This document shows positions 50,969-62,716 of a DNA stretch of 64,000 bases, one piece after another (the first letter of the stretch is position 1; the number at the start of each line of letters is the position of its first letter). The stretch is from Eucalyptus grandis (Eukaryota > Streptophyta > Magnoliopsida > Myrtales > Myrtaceae), in contig NC_052616.1 of NCBI RefSeq assembly GCF_016545825.1, forward strand, positions 1,302,001 to 1,366,000. The letters run 5' to 3'. The notes beneath the pieces were generated by a model. The model made no database searches. It was not told where the DNA came from and was given only the letters and a program-made list of their open reading frames with translations. Both the position numbers and the translations under genes were made by a program.

Positions 50969-52499
50969 CTCCTCCCCACCCCAAAAAAAAAAAGTTTGAT
51001 TTGATAGATAGCAAACTAGTTATTGTGTTAATGAGTTGTATATTCATCTTTTTATTTTGTACAAGGAAACCACTATTCTGAATAACCTAAGCACAAGTAA
51101 GAATGGAAAAAAAAAAAAAATCTTTTACTAGTTTTAACTAATGCATTTGATTTAATCATAACGTCAATACATGTCATTTCATTATAATCTATGTTTCTTA
51201 ATTGCTCGAATTTCATTTTAATCAACAGATCTAACAATCCGACTTTCTTTATTTTTCAAGTCATCACCACAGGATTCTTTTATAGTTACTTCAAACAAAA
51301 GAGTTTCGCAATATGACAAAGCTGAGCACGTTAGAAATTCTAAACATCCATTATTTATCATGCAAATTCAAAAGAAAAAGCTCCTGAAAACATTACTATA
51401 TGTGAATATCCTCTTTGCATTGATTAAATGGAATGATTAGTTGTTGAGAAGAAAATTGTGGCAATTGAAATTGCATTATAAAACGACTTATTGAAACCAT
51501 ATGCATATATATAATCCTAAATGCATCAAAATTTTCATAAAACCATCAAAGGAAAGTAAATGGTCTTCATAATACAAATGTAATGCCATGGTAACAAATC
51601 GTATATGCAAATTAATAATAAAACATCGTTCCTTCAGCTACTTAGCTCCCTAAAAAAAAAGGCTACTCTCTCGGGAAAATAAAAATATTTTACCTAAATC
51701 AGACAATAAAAATTTTAGTTACATGACTAAGAGAGTCATTATTTGCTCAAAAATATAACGGGGAGTGATTCCTATGTTAGAGTGCGAGAAACTCCAACCT
51801 TAGAATAGGCCTTTCGGGTTGAATTATTGCATGTTAAAGTACTCTGCCTATTATATTTCACCACCGTGGATTTTAATGGCCTTCAATGTGAGTTTCACAT
51901 TTGCATTTCGATTTAAATGCCCGACTATTATGCCCATAACCTTTACAAGTACCACATATTTTGCCTTTTTCAACAATTTGAAATGACAAAGGATCACGTC
52001 ATTTAGAAGTTGCTTCTCTAATTTTTTAAATCCAATCTTTATGATATGTAGTTAAGGGCTCATATAAGGAGGAATCACTTGTTCGTACAAAATGCTCAAT
52101 TTGCTTTTCAAAAACTTCCTTTTTCAATATTAGTCATTCTTAATATCTCCTTCCAAATCGTGAAATAGTTGCTTAAATAAATTGTCTATGTTATTTTGAG
52201 TAATATCATGATAAAAAAAAAAAGGACCTTACATAAATCATCTCCATTATTTTGAGTAATAGCATGATAAATAGGACCTTATATCAAGCCTTATTGCAGA
52301 TTAGTTATATCTAGAGATAGACCATCAAAATCCTAAATCTTATATTATGCGTACATGGAAGGTCCATGGATCGCATAAATGCCCAATACAAGTAAGTGGC
52401 TTAACCCTACATTTAGCAATCTGTTATCGCTTGTAGAGCTCATCTGAAAATGTTGACGAAAAGCAAAATATGAAAATGATGAGGAACTCTTATCTTCTT
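50969..52499. other. intergenic, no gene recognised
   Basis: AT-rich, with a poly-A run at 51108-51120. The phrase TTTTGAGTAATATCATGATAAA near 52195 recurs at 52250 as TTTTGAGTAATAGCATGATAAA. This may already belong to the decayed transposon to the right. Confidence 0.4.
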
Positions 52500-53330
52500 G
52501 CTTGACAGTTTCGTTTTGATTTTTCAAAACTAATTCTCCACTGCAATGAACATTTTATTTTTCACCTCTTCATTTCTCATTGAAACTGTAAATATATTTT
52601 CAAAATTGAACTTAACCCTTTAGCTGTTGAAGTAACACAATTCCCAAAATGCATGAGCAAATTTGTCTAAGGAGGCACAAAAAACTCTTTGAAAGGAACC
52701 AATTTATTTTTAATACAACTAAGAATTGATGGCTTCTTCTTACAATGGTCTTCAAATTGCTGACTTTTTTCATCATATTCTACTTCACTCTTTGAGTTCA
52801 GAACCTTGCACAAATCAGATATAAAAAGAATTCCAATTCATTCCATCTTCAAAATGAGATTTACATTTTATCACATTATTCTTTTCAATGTGCCAAACAC
52901 ACAACAAATTGGCACTTTTAGGAAAAGTGCATCGAACTTCTCTATCAATGACAAAAGCTAGGGGTTGACCATGAACACCCAATATGCTGCTAAACATTGT
53001 CAAAAGCCAATCCGTAGTCTTTCTTTTTCCTCCTTTCTCGAAAGGGCAGAGCATGAGTAGACAAAAGCATTAAAGCTAGGAACTCCAACCATATCCAACA
53101 AAAGCATTTTGTATCAATTAGTCTTGTAAGTGCAATCAATTACAAAGACATTTGATAAACTCTTTGTCAATGCCATGGACATAAGTTAAAAAGAAAAACA
53201 AGTGCCTAAAGCGACCCTTAGCATCATGTCTAAATTTGTAGATGAATCGATTAAGCTCATCCAATCAAGCTTGGACCATAAAGCGACCATTCAGGTTTTC
53301 ATCATAGATTTTGCTTTCATGCAGCCTTCA
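52500..53330 (-). pseudogene. Mutator-type (MULE) transposase remnant
   Basis: The clear part (53054-52815) reads WLLTMFSSILGVHGQPLAFV, then IDREVRCTFPKSANLLCVWH, the centre of the MULE transposase domain (Pfam PF10551), where a conserved Asp and the C/H motif stand. Further 3', after several stops, come a phrase similar to LMHFGNCVTSTAKGLSSILK (about 52660-52590), which fits the HFGN motif of the same proteins. Upstream (to about 53330) is a decayed VFVIDCTYK-like phrase. There are stops and frame changes throughout, and the terminal inverted repeats are not visible. The related domesticated FAR1/MUG proteins share this domain, but the decay argues for a dead transposon. Confidence 0.75.
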
Positions 53331-54338
53331 TTTGAAATCTCTAAAATATAAGGCCTCAAGAGAGAGCCGACTGCAGGTACCCGCCAGAGCTTATTAAGAA
53401 CATCGGGACATCTTGGCACCAGCCAAAACTGAGACAAAGCCTATCGCTTCCATGCCAACTTTAACAAACCTGATTATTCTGAAGGTGCATATTGTAGTAT
53501 TTATTTAATGCACCTTGGTTTCTCCGGTCCGACCAACTTGAGAATATTCGTCACAGGATAGACAATGTCTCAATGTGATCAATCATAAATAACAGCAGGA
53601 CCAAACCTTCACTATAACACCAGTTTATAGAATACTTGTTCTTTGCATGGAACAATGCAACAGATAATTCAACTGGCGCAAAAGGTTGAGCAAGCTATAA
53701 TCTGCTGTCACACTAATCCCAACCTCAAATAGATCAGCTTGTAAAAGCCACAGATAATTCAGTTGTCTAAGATAGTAATACAACCAGCATTAGGTGAGTT
53801 ATCTATGAAAGCTCCGACTTATACTATATACATCTTCACAACAGCTAGCGGATCAAGCTACTTTCTTGCTTCTATCTCTCACTTACTTAGGTGCCTCTTT
53901 TCTTGCTGTGGAAACAGAACCCGGCACAAAATGAACTCTTGATCAATCCCTCCTGGAATAGAACATAAAGACATACATCAGAAGATACATGAGGAAATCT
54001 GCAAGTGAAACTCCACTAAACCCAAGCTCCAAAGAGGACATTCCAATATGTAGCAAGAAAATGTTGGTTTCCTCATCCTCAGATCACTTAATCCACCATC
54101 TTTCACCACTGACTTATTTATTGGTATCAGCTTAGTTTAAACAAGAAAAGAAATTTTGGAGAGCCATTTTCCGTTGTCTTTCCTCAACCCCAAGAATTTA
54201 AAATCTAACAAGCACCACTAGTACTGTCACTAACTCTGATATCATCATTGCTAACTAGTGAAAGGAGTGGAAAAAGTCATAGCCAATTCCTCACCATACC
54301 TGGTCTGAACAGAAGGTAGACTTGGCATTCTCAACCAC
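53331..54338. other. 3' side of the EF-hand gene
   Basis: Downstream of the stop at 54339 (gene transcribed leftward). It should hold the 3' untranslated region; no separate gene is visible. Confidence 0.4.
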
Positions 54339-57300
54339 TCAGGAGCTTTCAGAACCTTGTAGCATTTTGCATTGATGGACAATCTTCGAGAAATCATCAA
54401 GACTTAGCTGTAACACAGACAGAAAAGTCACGCCACAAACAGATAATTTGATTCCTAAAGACCCAAAACCAGAATCAACATTCGATCCCCATTTTACTTT
54501 ACATCATTAAATTTATGCTGATTCCTAAGAAAAGAAATCCTTAATACTATTGTTGGCAATTGTTTTCCTTTGCATAACATTACTAGAAATTTATTCAATC
54601 TAGCAAAGGAGATGTAAAAATAAAAGAGATAGATGAAGATGGAGAAAATTACATTCTCCCATGCCAAGAGTGGGCTAACTAAAAGATCTAACTAGAGGTT
54701 GACCATAAAATAACTATGTAAAAATTCATATCCTAACAGAAGCCTTTTTCCCACACTTCCAGTGCATGACTAGTCTTGCCAGCATATTACCTCATTTACT
54801 TTCACTACCCCATTGTTATGATTAAATCAAGTTGGTGATACTTTCCCAGACAGTCATAGTGAAGTCAAATTTAATATTGTTCGATTCTTGAAACATGGAT
54901 ATTAATGCAAGATAATTTCTAAAATTGCCTAGATTTTGATCTGCATTAATAATTTAAGAATTTCGTTAACAAGTGCCGCCAGAACACTTCCTGAAAACCT
55001 CAATAAAGAAAGTTTGTCATTTCCAATGCACTATCTTTCTCGTATTATGCATAATAAATGAAATAAAAAAATTTCTTTATTAAGTACGGTAAACAAGTGC
55101 TGCCGGGGTACTCGTTAACAAGACCCATAACTTAATTATGTATCTATTCAACAACAGATACTCTGTCCTCATGGATGTTTAATGAGATTTCATAACACTG
55201 CAGTCAATTAAATTAATGATGCTGAGACCTTTTCTCAGAATTTGTAACAGTTCAGTCCACAGCAATGCAGTTGACAAAAGGATTAGCATGCAGGACTGGA
55301 GATGAAACAAAAATAGTACTAGGCTGGACCTTTCCATCTCCATCTCTATCAAAGCAGTGAATCATGTTGGCTAGTTCCTCATCTGTCCATGTAAAATCAT
55401 GAGCATCAGCTACTTTGGCTAAATCATGCGCAGAGATGCCGCCCTTCCCCGCTTCTGCATGACACATGCAAGCTCATCAATTCCAGAAACAAAAAGGTTC
55501 ATAAGCCAAAAAGGGGAGTCTATTGCCCCAGCCTCCCACATTGTGGAGTCCAGGAAGGGCTAGATGTACCCGCTTAACAATAAGATCACAAGCCACAGAA
55601 AGAAAAAGAAGGTCCTTGTGATACCCACATAAGAAACTCTCATTGTTAGTATCCAGAGGAACATAGAAAAACTGTGTAGTGAAATTGATATTCTGTGACA
55701 TATTTTGGTAGTTTCTGATATCACAGCAATCGAGAAACAATGTACCTCATAACTATATACTAGCAAACCAAAATCCACCAGATCTTCAACAGTTTAACAT
55801 CCCTTTTCAAACCATGACTAAAGAAAGGGATGGAAGACTTGCTGCATACAAATATCTCCCTCCAGACTGACCTTCTATGGATGTTGGTTTCTTAGATGCA
55901 AATGCTTCAGCCTAAAAATAAACTAGCTTCTCTGGACCTCCCTACCATTTGGACTAATGATGAACAAGGACAAGTGAACCTGATGTGCGAAACCAACAAA
56001 GTGGTTGCCACAGCCATCAATGCCACCAAAAAAAAAAAGAATGAAGGAAAGAACGTGAAAAATATCCATCCATCATCTGACAAGCATAGAAATGGAAACT
56101 CCATTAACCATCAATTACCATCAAACTGAAAGAAATGCATAATCAGCTCATCCTCAGTCATCTTCACCCGGCTGGTAAACTGATATCGATAATTATTAAC
56201 AAGAAAACAAACAAACAAACAAACAAACAAAGACAGTCAGCTAGGAAAGAAAAAGGAAAACAAAATTCTCTTAAAACAATTATTAGGATAAGAGTTACAC
56301 ACCGTTTTTCTCCTCTTCAGCATTCTAGGATTTTCCTGAGTCTTTTCTACTCTACCTTTAAGATTTACGCCAGCCTCATTTTGGAAAGGCCCCGAACTCA
56401 CTGTTCCTGAAACTCCAGCAGAGTCATGCATTTTGCCACTGACTTTGTTAATATTGATCTTACAGTTACTACACATGTAATAGATTTCTAATCCATGCTG
56501 AGATGAAACCCAAGCTTCACTTTAGAATGATAATATTACAATCATGAAAATACTAGATTTACCTTCGCCAATTCAGCATCATCATCAACATAATCCAACT
56601 TATTTGGTGACTTTTTGGTCTGAGGTTTCTTCTTCGGTTTGGACACTTTTCTTTTCCCTGGAGCAGGAGATAGTCACAAAAGGCAGAACACAGCATTTCA
56701 AAGCAAGGCGGACGTATTACAAAAGTATTGACATGTCCATTGTCCCAAGAAGGACAAGAAGCTCAGTTATATGAAGACATATCAAAGTAATACAAGATCA
56801 AAATAATTTGTTGAATTCAGCTCATCAATTGTGTTCTCATCAATCTTTAAACTTCTTCCACCCACATTAAAGAATAGGAACGACAATTCAGGTTTAGCTC
56901 CTTTTACTTTTCTCATGTCACAACCCTGGCATATGTGATATATCTGAAATCTGATCCGAATACTAAAATGGATTAGGACTAAAAACAAGGAATTAATATT
57001 GATTTCAAACTAAGCATGTCACAATTGGTACTAAGTATCATAGCCAAATTCTCTAAGTTCATAATTAATGAATCTATGTGTCTTCCATACAACACCACCC
57101 TAATCTTACCTAACATAGAACAACCAAAGACATGAAGTTGCAGATGTCCAATATGTCCAATGCAATTACTATAATGACATGTCCAAGACTGATACATGTA
57201 CAACTTACTTAAAAGTTTCCAAGTGCACCTCAGATACTTAGTTTCCTATTGTTGTCTAAATCCCAATTTAAATGGAAATCTTATTGCTTGAAAAGCAATA

Positions 57301-58920
57301 AGAGGAGATACAGAAAGAAAAACTGCCTTCCACCCAAACCCACTCCAAGAGGGTAGACAAAGCACTGGAAAAGCTAATCTTAAATGAATGCCATAAGTCC
57401 ATTTGACTAAAAACACCCACACTATATTATTTGGTAATTAAGTCATTTATTCAATTGTGGTGTTAATATTTAACCAATTTGGTGAAACGGTATTTTTAAC
57501 TGCAGTAGATGCTACTAGAGTATCACCAAATTAACGTCCTTCACTAAAGCAGTCTGGAGTAATTAGCAATAGTGAAATTCAAAATAAGTAGCCAATAAAC
57601 AATTAGACTGCAATTTTGGAATTTATTGTGATAGGTTTGAAATGCCAAGGAATATTAAAATTACACAATTTAATTGACATTCTTGAGGATTTTTTAAAAA
57701 AAAAAGGGAAAAAACAAAGGGAAAGATAGCATGTTACTCTGCTAGCGAGTATACTTAAGTGTCACACAGTTTCTAACCAACTGCACAAAGTTTTGCATAG
57801 GTCGGGTAATCTATAGAGATGTTGGCAAGTCAAATAGCATAACTAAGTATTCAATGCCACTTCAAGCCAAAAATCTCACGGTTACTTAGGATCCAACTTG
57901 GATCTTCTCATGACGGTCCTCTGTTTAATTAGGCCAACTGTTCCTCAGAACACCAGTGAAGTTTCAAGAATGTCACAATCAAAGTAATAAAATCCAGTTG
58001 CAGCATAAAGAAATTCATTCTAATTAAGAAGGCGCTCAATGCAGCCACTGCAGCAATATTTGTGAATAAACACTTCGTGAAGAAGTCTAAAGAACTAAGG
58101 TAACTCAGGAAGAAAGTGCTCCCAAATGCACTTCGCAACAACATTAACGAAAAATTATCCTATAAAAAAAATACAGTGCCGTGGAAAAAACAGATAGGCA
58201 ACACTTCCAAGTGACCGCAATTTGTGTGAACACACAACAGTTCAGACAGGAATGAAATCCGCCAAGCCGAAAAATTAATGACCCCCAAGCACGAATCACT
58301 TCATTCACTTCAATGGCCCCATTGTCATTCTCATTGAGGAAAATTCAAGAATTGAGAAACTCGGTGATCATTTCTTTCCCTTGACTCCGTTGTCTTAAAC
58401 CCACCTTCCCATTTTCACATACACCTTAAACGCCAACTACGCTAGGAACTTTAATTCACGCAAAAACAACAGAAGCAGATAAAGAATTACCCAGTAGAAA
58501 AGAACCGACCTTTCTCTTACCAGACCCAGATACTTCAAACTCCCGATCATCTCCTCATCGTCGACGCTAAGATCATCGGCATCGCCGCCATCGCCGTCCA
58601 AAGCAGGCGCGTAATCACCATCCTTGTCGTCGTTGTCGTCGTCATCGTCCTCGCCGCCCACCTTCCTTTTTGCCCTTCGCGTCACCCTTTCTCGCTTTCC
58701 GACTCGAACCCATCACGGAACTCGCCAGGTTTCGGAGGCCCAGGGCCTCAATCCTCCTCTTGTTCTCCGCGATCCTCGACAGCCTCTGCTTCTCGTAATT
58801 CGATACGCGCGTCGCCTCCTTTGGGTCGGGTAGCGTCGGAGGCTCCGGTTCGGAGTCCGAGCTCGCCTCCGCTCCGTCGGGCTCCGCGTCGGAAGCGGGA
58901 GAGCGGCGCTTCGCCGCCAT
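54339..58920 (-). CDS. EF-hand calcium-binding protein with basic/acidic N-terminus
   Basis: Exons read: 58920-58521 (MAAKRRSP, NYEKQRLSRIAENKRRIEAL, an acidic run of Asp, DEEMIGSLKYLGL), 56657-56563 (lysine-rich GKRKVSKPKKKPQ, then LDYVDDDAELAK), about 56445-56303 (ENPRMLKRRKT), 55454-55330 (GKGGISAHDLAKVADAHDF, TWTDEELANMIHCFDRDGDG), 54407-54339 (LSLDDFSKIVHQCKM, stop). The calcium loop DRDGDGKLSLDD is complete but is cut by the last intron after GK. A preceding half-hand (ISAHDLAKVADAHDF) lacks a visible loop. The basic and acidic stretches suggest a nuclear, chromatin-associated protein (inference). A frame break lies at the five-T run 58667-58671, and the joins of exons 1-2 and 2-3 are not proven; a further exon may be missing. 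I cannot name the gene. Confidence 0.75.
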
Positions 58921-60546
58921 TCGAGCGGTCACGGCGAATTCTCGAGACGAAAATGGCGATTGGCCGTCGCGAAATGACGGAGGCTCGAGGGGAGTGAAGA
59001 AAATGGGAGGGAAGTCGATATAAGAGCAAGCGCGGTCGAGTTGCACCGGTCCGACCGGATTTTGAGGTTAAGCATTTGGACCGGTCCGGTCCGGACCGAG
59101 TCGTAGGCAAGGTGATTTGGGGGCACTTACTACTTCAGATGATATGAAGACTTGCGCAGCTTTAACACTCACTTAACATGTGAATTTCCGTTTGAGCAAG
59201 CTGAAAAAATTGTGCTTCGAGCGCACATGAAAATATCCAGTGTTGTAGGTCGAAACTAAGGAGACGATATCCGAGCCATTCGAATTCATGGTGATTCTAT
59301 CTTGAGCCGACCTTAATATGTTGTGCATGCAAGCGTTACCTCCAAAAAATTGCTTAGTGAAGTAAATGGAGAAACTGACATGTTATCACATGAATCTTAC
59401 TATGAACATATATGTTGGATATAATGGTTTCTCTCCATAAGTTAGTTCATTATGGGCATTTGTAAAAATTACCATCACTCCGTTATTTCTACATTCTAAA
59501 ATTGCATATTGTCGCTTCTTTAATTTTCTTGTGCAAAAACAAATGAAAAAGGAAAAATTGCTTTCCTCAACATTGATGGGCCCTTCTAAAATGTCAATAT
59601 ATGTCTTCTATATCTACACATTTAAACTTAGTCGACTTTATTGACAAAAAAAAATTATGATCAACTTTTGTTTCTCTCTCTATGCGTTTCGAGTTTACTC
59701 TTGCATCCAAAGACTAAAACTACTTCATATAGCATCAACTTTTAATGATGGCTTAGGGGAATATTTCAAAATACACCCCACATTGGACGTATCATCTCAA
59801 AAGAGCCGACGAAGTAACACTTGTCTCAAATGGCCCCCACAATTTAGGGGAACCGGTTTTGCTCGGTAGAATAGAACTAGCCAAGAATGGGCCGAAAACT
59901 CTAATCAAAATACACGGAGAACTTCTGCACTGTACTTTGATGCTGCAAAAGCATTCGGCCATCTGTTTTTTGTTGGTTAGGAACAAAAAAAAAAAAAAAA
60001 GAATGTGTTTTGTTGGTTTTTCCTTTTTGGTCGAATGTTTTGTTTTGTTGGCTGTTGGACTGTCCGGTAATTGGCGGGACTGGTTGTGTGTGTGTGGTGG
60101 AACTGGCCAAACATGTGGGCCTGAAAGTGGCCAAGCAAAGGCCAAGAAAACTTAAAAAAAATGGTCCAGCAAAGCGGAAAGCTGGCCAGAGACGAGCCGA
60201 AGAACGGCCGCCTGAATCAGAGTTTGGCCAATGCTTATCCGTCCATTCCACAGTGTAATGGACAACTTTTGTGCAATGAACTTGGCAATGCATCCCTGCA
60301 GAATATTGCTTGATGGCTCACTATGCAACAACATTCGTTGCACCTTAAATCCCCGTCTTAAATTGACACAAAAAGTATCATATCACAGCAATACACTAAC
60401 TATCAAGATATTCACAACCATTCTCTTTGGGATAGGCCTTAGAAAGAGAAGGAAGGAAGGCTGGAATGCTAACGAGCATATAGTAATTGAATTCGCCCGA
60501 ACGATAGCCACCAAATGGGTAAGTTGGCATAATTTACAGCAACTAA
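58921..60546. other. intergenic with the EF-hand gene promoter
   Basis: The first 200 bases hold the presumed promoter and leader of the EF-hand gene. A GC-rich phrase GGACCGGTCCGGTCCGGACCG at about 59079-59099 is a run of near-palindromes. The stretch 59840-60350 has coding-like composition on both strands but no domain. No gene is supported. Confidence 0.4.
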
Positions 60547-61285
60547 GGGTGCGTTTGGCTGCACCCTATTTCTGTTCCTAACAGTAAATTTTTTGTTTTT
60601 GTTTCTGGGAACAAAAAGGAACAAACGTTTGGGTGCGTTTCTATTCCTTTTTGTTCTTTTGTTCCCAGAACAAAAAGAAACAGAAACAAGAAAACAAAAA
60701 AGTTGTTTCTTGTTTCTAACAAAATCTAAACACTTCTCTTTTTTTTTTTTTTTCTTTCTTCTTTTTCTTTCTTTTTTTTTTCTTTGGCCGGTCGCCGGCG
60801 ACCGGCCGACGAGGGGCCCGGCCTCGCCCGCCCACGGCGAGGCTCGGCCTTGCCCTACCACCGCCAGTCGGCGTCGCTCGGCGGTGGCCGGCGAGGCCGA
60901 GCCTCGCCGGCCGGGCGAGCTCGGCCTTGCTCTGGATCGGGAGAGCTCGAGCTCGCCCACCCAAGGCGAGGCCGAGCCTCGCCCGGCCACGGCCAGCTCG
61001 GCCTCGCCGTGGCCGGGCGAGGCCGCCGCCCTCGCCATATGGCCGAGGCCTACGACCGGCCAAAAGAAGAAAAAAAAAAAAATAAGAAAATAGAAAAATA
61101 AAATAAAAATATTAAAAAATTAAAAGATAAAAATTATACAAATTTACCAAACGTGTTTATATTCTTTTTATATTTCTAACAGTATTTACCAAACACATTT
61201 TTTTTTCAAAATTGTTCCCTAAATGTAAACACTTTTTTCTATTTCGTTTAAAACAATTTTTAAACGAAACGTTACCAAACGTACC
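60547..61285. mobile_element. PIF/Harbinger-like MITE with GC-rich core
   Basis: Left end GGGTGCGTTTGG, right end CCAAACGTACC (reverse complement GGTACGTTTGG), flanked by TAA on both sides (60544-60546, 61286-61288). Arms contain GTTTCTGGGAACAAAAAGG and its inverse. The core at about 60785-61060 is strongly GC-rich (GGCGAGGCTCGG, GCCGAGCCTCGCC). It lies about 380 bp upstream of the first exon of the plastid cytidylyltransferase gene. Confidence 0.8.
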
Positions 61286-61664
61286 TAAATAATCATTCAA
61301 TTCCTTTCCCAAAAACAACAAATTTCCTCCTTTTTCATACATAATCCTCCGCTGACGTTGAGGTCAATTCAGGAAGGTAATTGTTCAATCTTTTGTCTCA
61401 ACCTTCCCCTCTTTCCTGTGTACTTGCGGAATAAATCATTCACGCCCGCCGGCCCGGTAGAACCATGTGTTTTTACGCCAGCGTGACGACGGGGAAAACG
61501 GAGCGGAATGGGCGATAGGCGGTGGACGGTGCGAAGCGTAGATAACCCCGCAAAGAGCCCAACGCTCCATTGCCGAATCTCTTGATGATGTTCAAGATGT
61601 CTTGAAAATCAAGAACTCCTGAATCCTCTATCGACTTTGGCCCGCTGCCCGCTCTCGCGTTTTC
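61286..61664 (+). promoter_or_regulatory. presumed promoter and 5' leader of the CDS4-like gene
   Basis: Short interval between a MITE and the start codon at 61665. It includes CT-rich sequence (61383-61420) and GC-richer leader. No clear TATA box is visible, as is common for plant housekeeping genes. Confidence 0.4.
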
Positions 61665-62716
61665 ATGGCGCCCTTCGTCAGAATCGAGGCAATCAAGCCG
61701 ACCCCTCTGTCGCTCGCCGCTCTCTGCGCTTGCCCGTGCCGACCCTTTGCTACGAACGCCCCGGTTCTGACGCGCCCTCTGTCAAAATTCAATCTTGGGT
61801 TGCTTTTACATGGGCTCAAGAGCGTGGTCCAGATGCGGTTGAGAGGGGTCCCGGCCCGCCGGCGCGTCGTCGCGGCCCGGGGCGCGCCCGAGCAGGACCG
61901 GGTCGGCGAGAGCAACGCCAATCAGGTGGGCTTTCGGTCGGCTGTGTCTCATTGGGAAATCCGGAATTAGTCTGTGTGATTGTTTTCTTGACTGGTGTCT
62001 GGAATTGTTGGATGTATGAGGGGAAAATGGTACTTTTTTGTGCAGGCTCTATCCTGAGTGCAAATGAGAGGGTTGTGAAAAACGCACTTTTAGTTGTTAG
62101 TAGTTAAGAAAAGGGTAGTTCCTTACAATTGGATGGGCCAGAAAAAGCAGTATAGGTAAAGTGTCAATTTTCTTTCTTTGCTTATTTTCATGCTTCCTCT
62201 GCTGGAATTTGTTACGTAATGCACCGTGTCTGTGAGAATTTAGTTTGTATCTGTCTTTTAATGCACGGAATGAGTTTTCCGCGGGTACAGGAAATGGCAA
62301 TGTTTGTTGCTTGAATGGTTGATGAATGAAGATTAATAAGTTGTGGCATTACTTCTCTGTGGCCCTTTTCATAATAATTTGATTGTAAAGCAATGCTGAA
62401 ACGGAATGTTTTAGGAAGTAGACAAAGGCCATCAATCTTCACCATGGGGAGAAACTGATATGGAGACTCAACAGAAAGTAAGTCAGTTAAGAAAAAGGAT
62501 TGTTTTTGGACTTGGAATTGATTTTTCTGTTGGCGGTGTTGTGTTGGCAGGAGGATGGGTGATTACTGTGGCTTTGGCGTCCGCTGTTTCTGCCGGTTCA
62601 CGCGAGTATTTTGAGTTGGTTAGGAGTCGTGGAATTGCAGCTGGAATGACGCCCCCTCCTCGATATGTGTCCCAAGTTTGCTCGGTTATTTGTGCCCTGA
62701 TGCCGATACTTATCTT
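61665..62716 (+). CDS. CDS4: plastid phosphatidate cytidylyltransferase (CDS4/CDS5 type), 5' part
   Basis: Makes CDP-diacylglycerol from CTP and phosphatidic acid for plastid phosphatidylglycerol (established for Arabidopsis CDS4 and CDS5; Pfam CTP_transf_1). Exon 1, 61665-61925, gives 87 residues: a Ser/Ala/Arg-rich chloroplast transit peptide (MAPFVRIEAIKP) ending GESNANQ. The donor CAG/GTGGGC and the acceptor TTTTAG/GAAG join in phase 0. Exon 2, 62415-62716, reads EVDKGHQSSPWGETD, QLRKRIVFGLGI, two membrane helices (VGGVVLAGGWVITVAL and VCSVICALMPIL) and between them AREYFELVRSRG-like SREYFELVRSRGIAAG and MTPPPRYVS. The donor CTT/GTAAGA leaves phase 2. The catalytic C-terminal half lies beyond the window or in a long intron's far side. 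Unlike its neighbours this part needs no frame correction. Confidence 0.88.

Noticed and set aside
52815..53054. A functional FAR1-like regulator
   Set aside because: Only the transposase core is readable and it is surrounded by stops and frame changes, as in a dead transposon.
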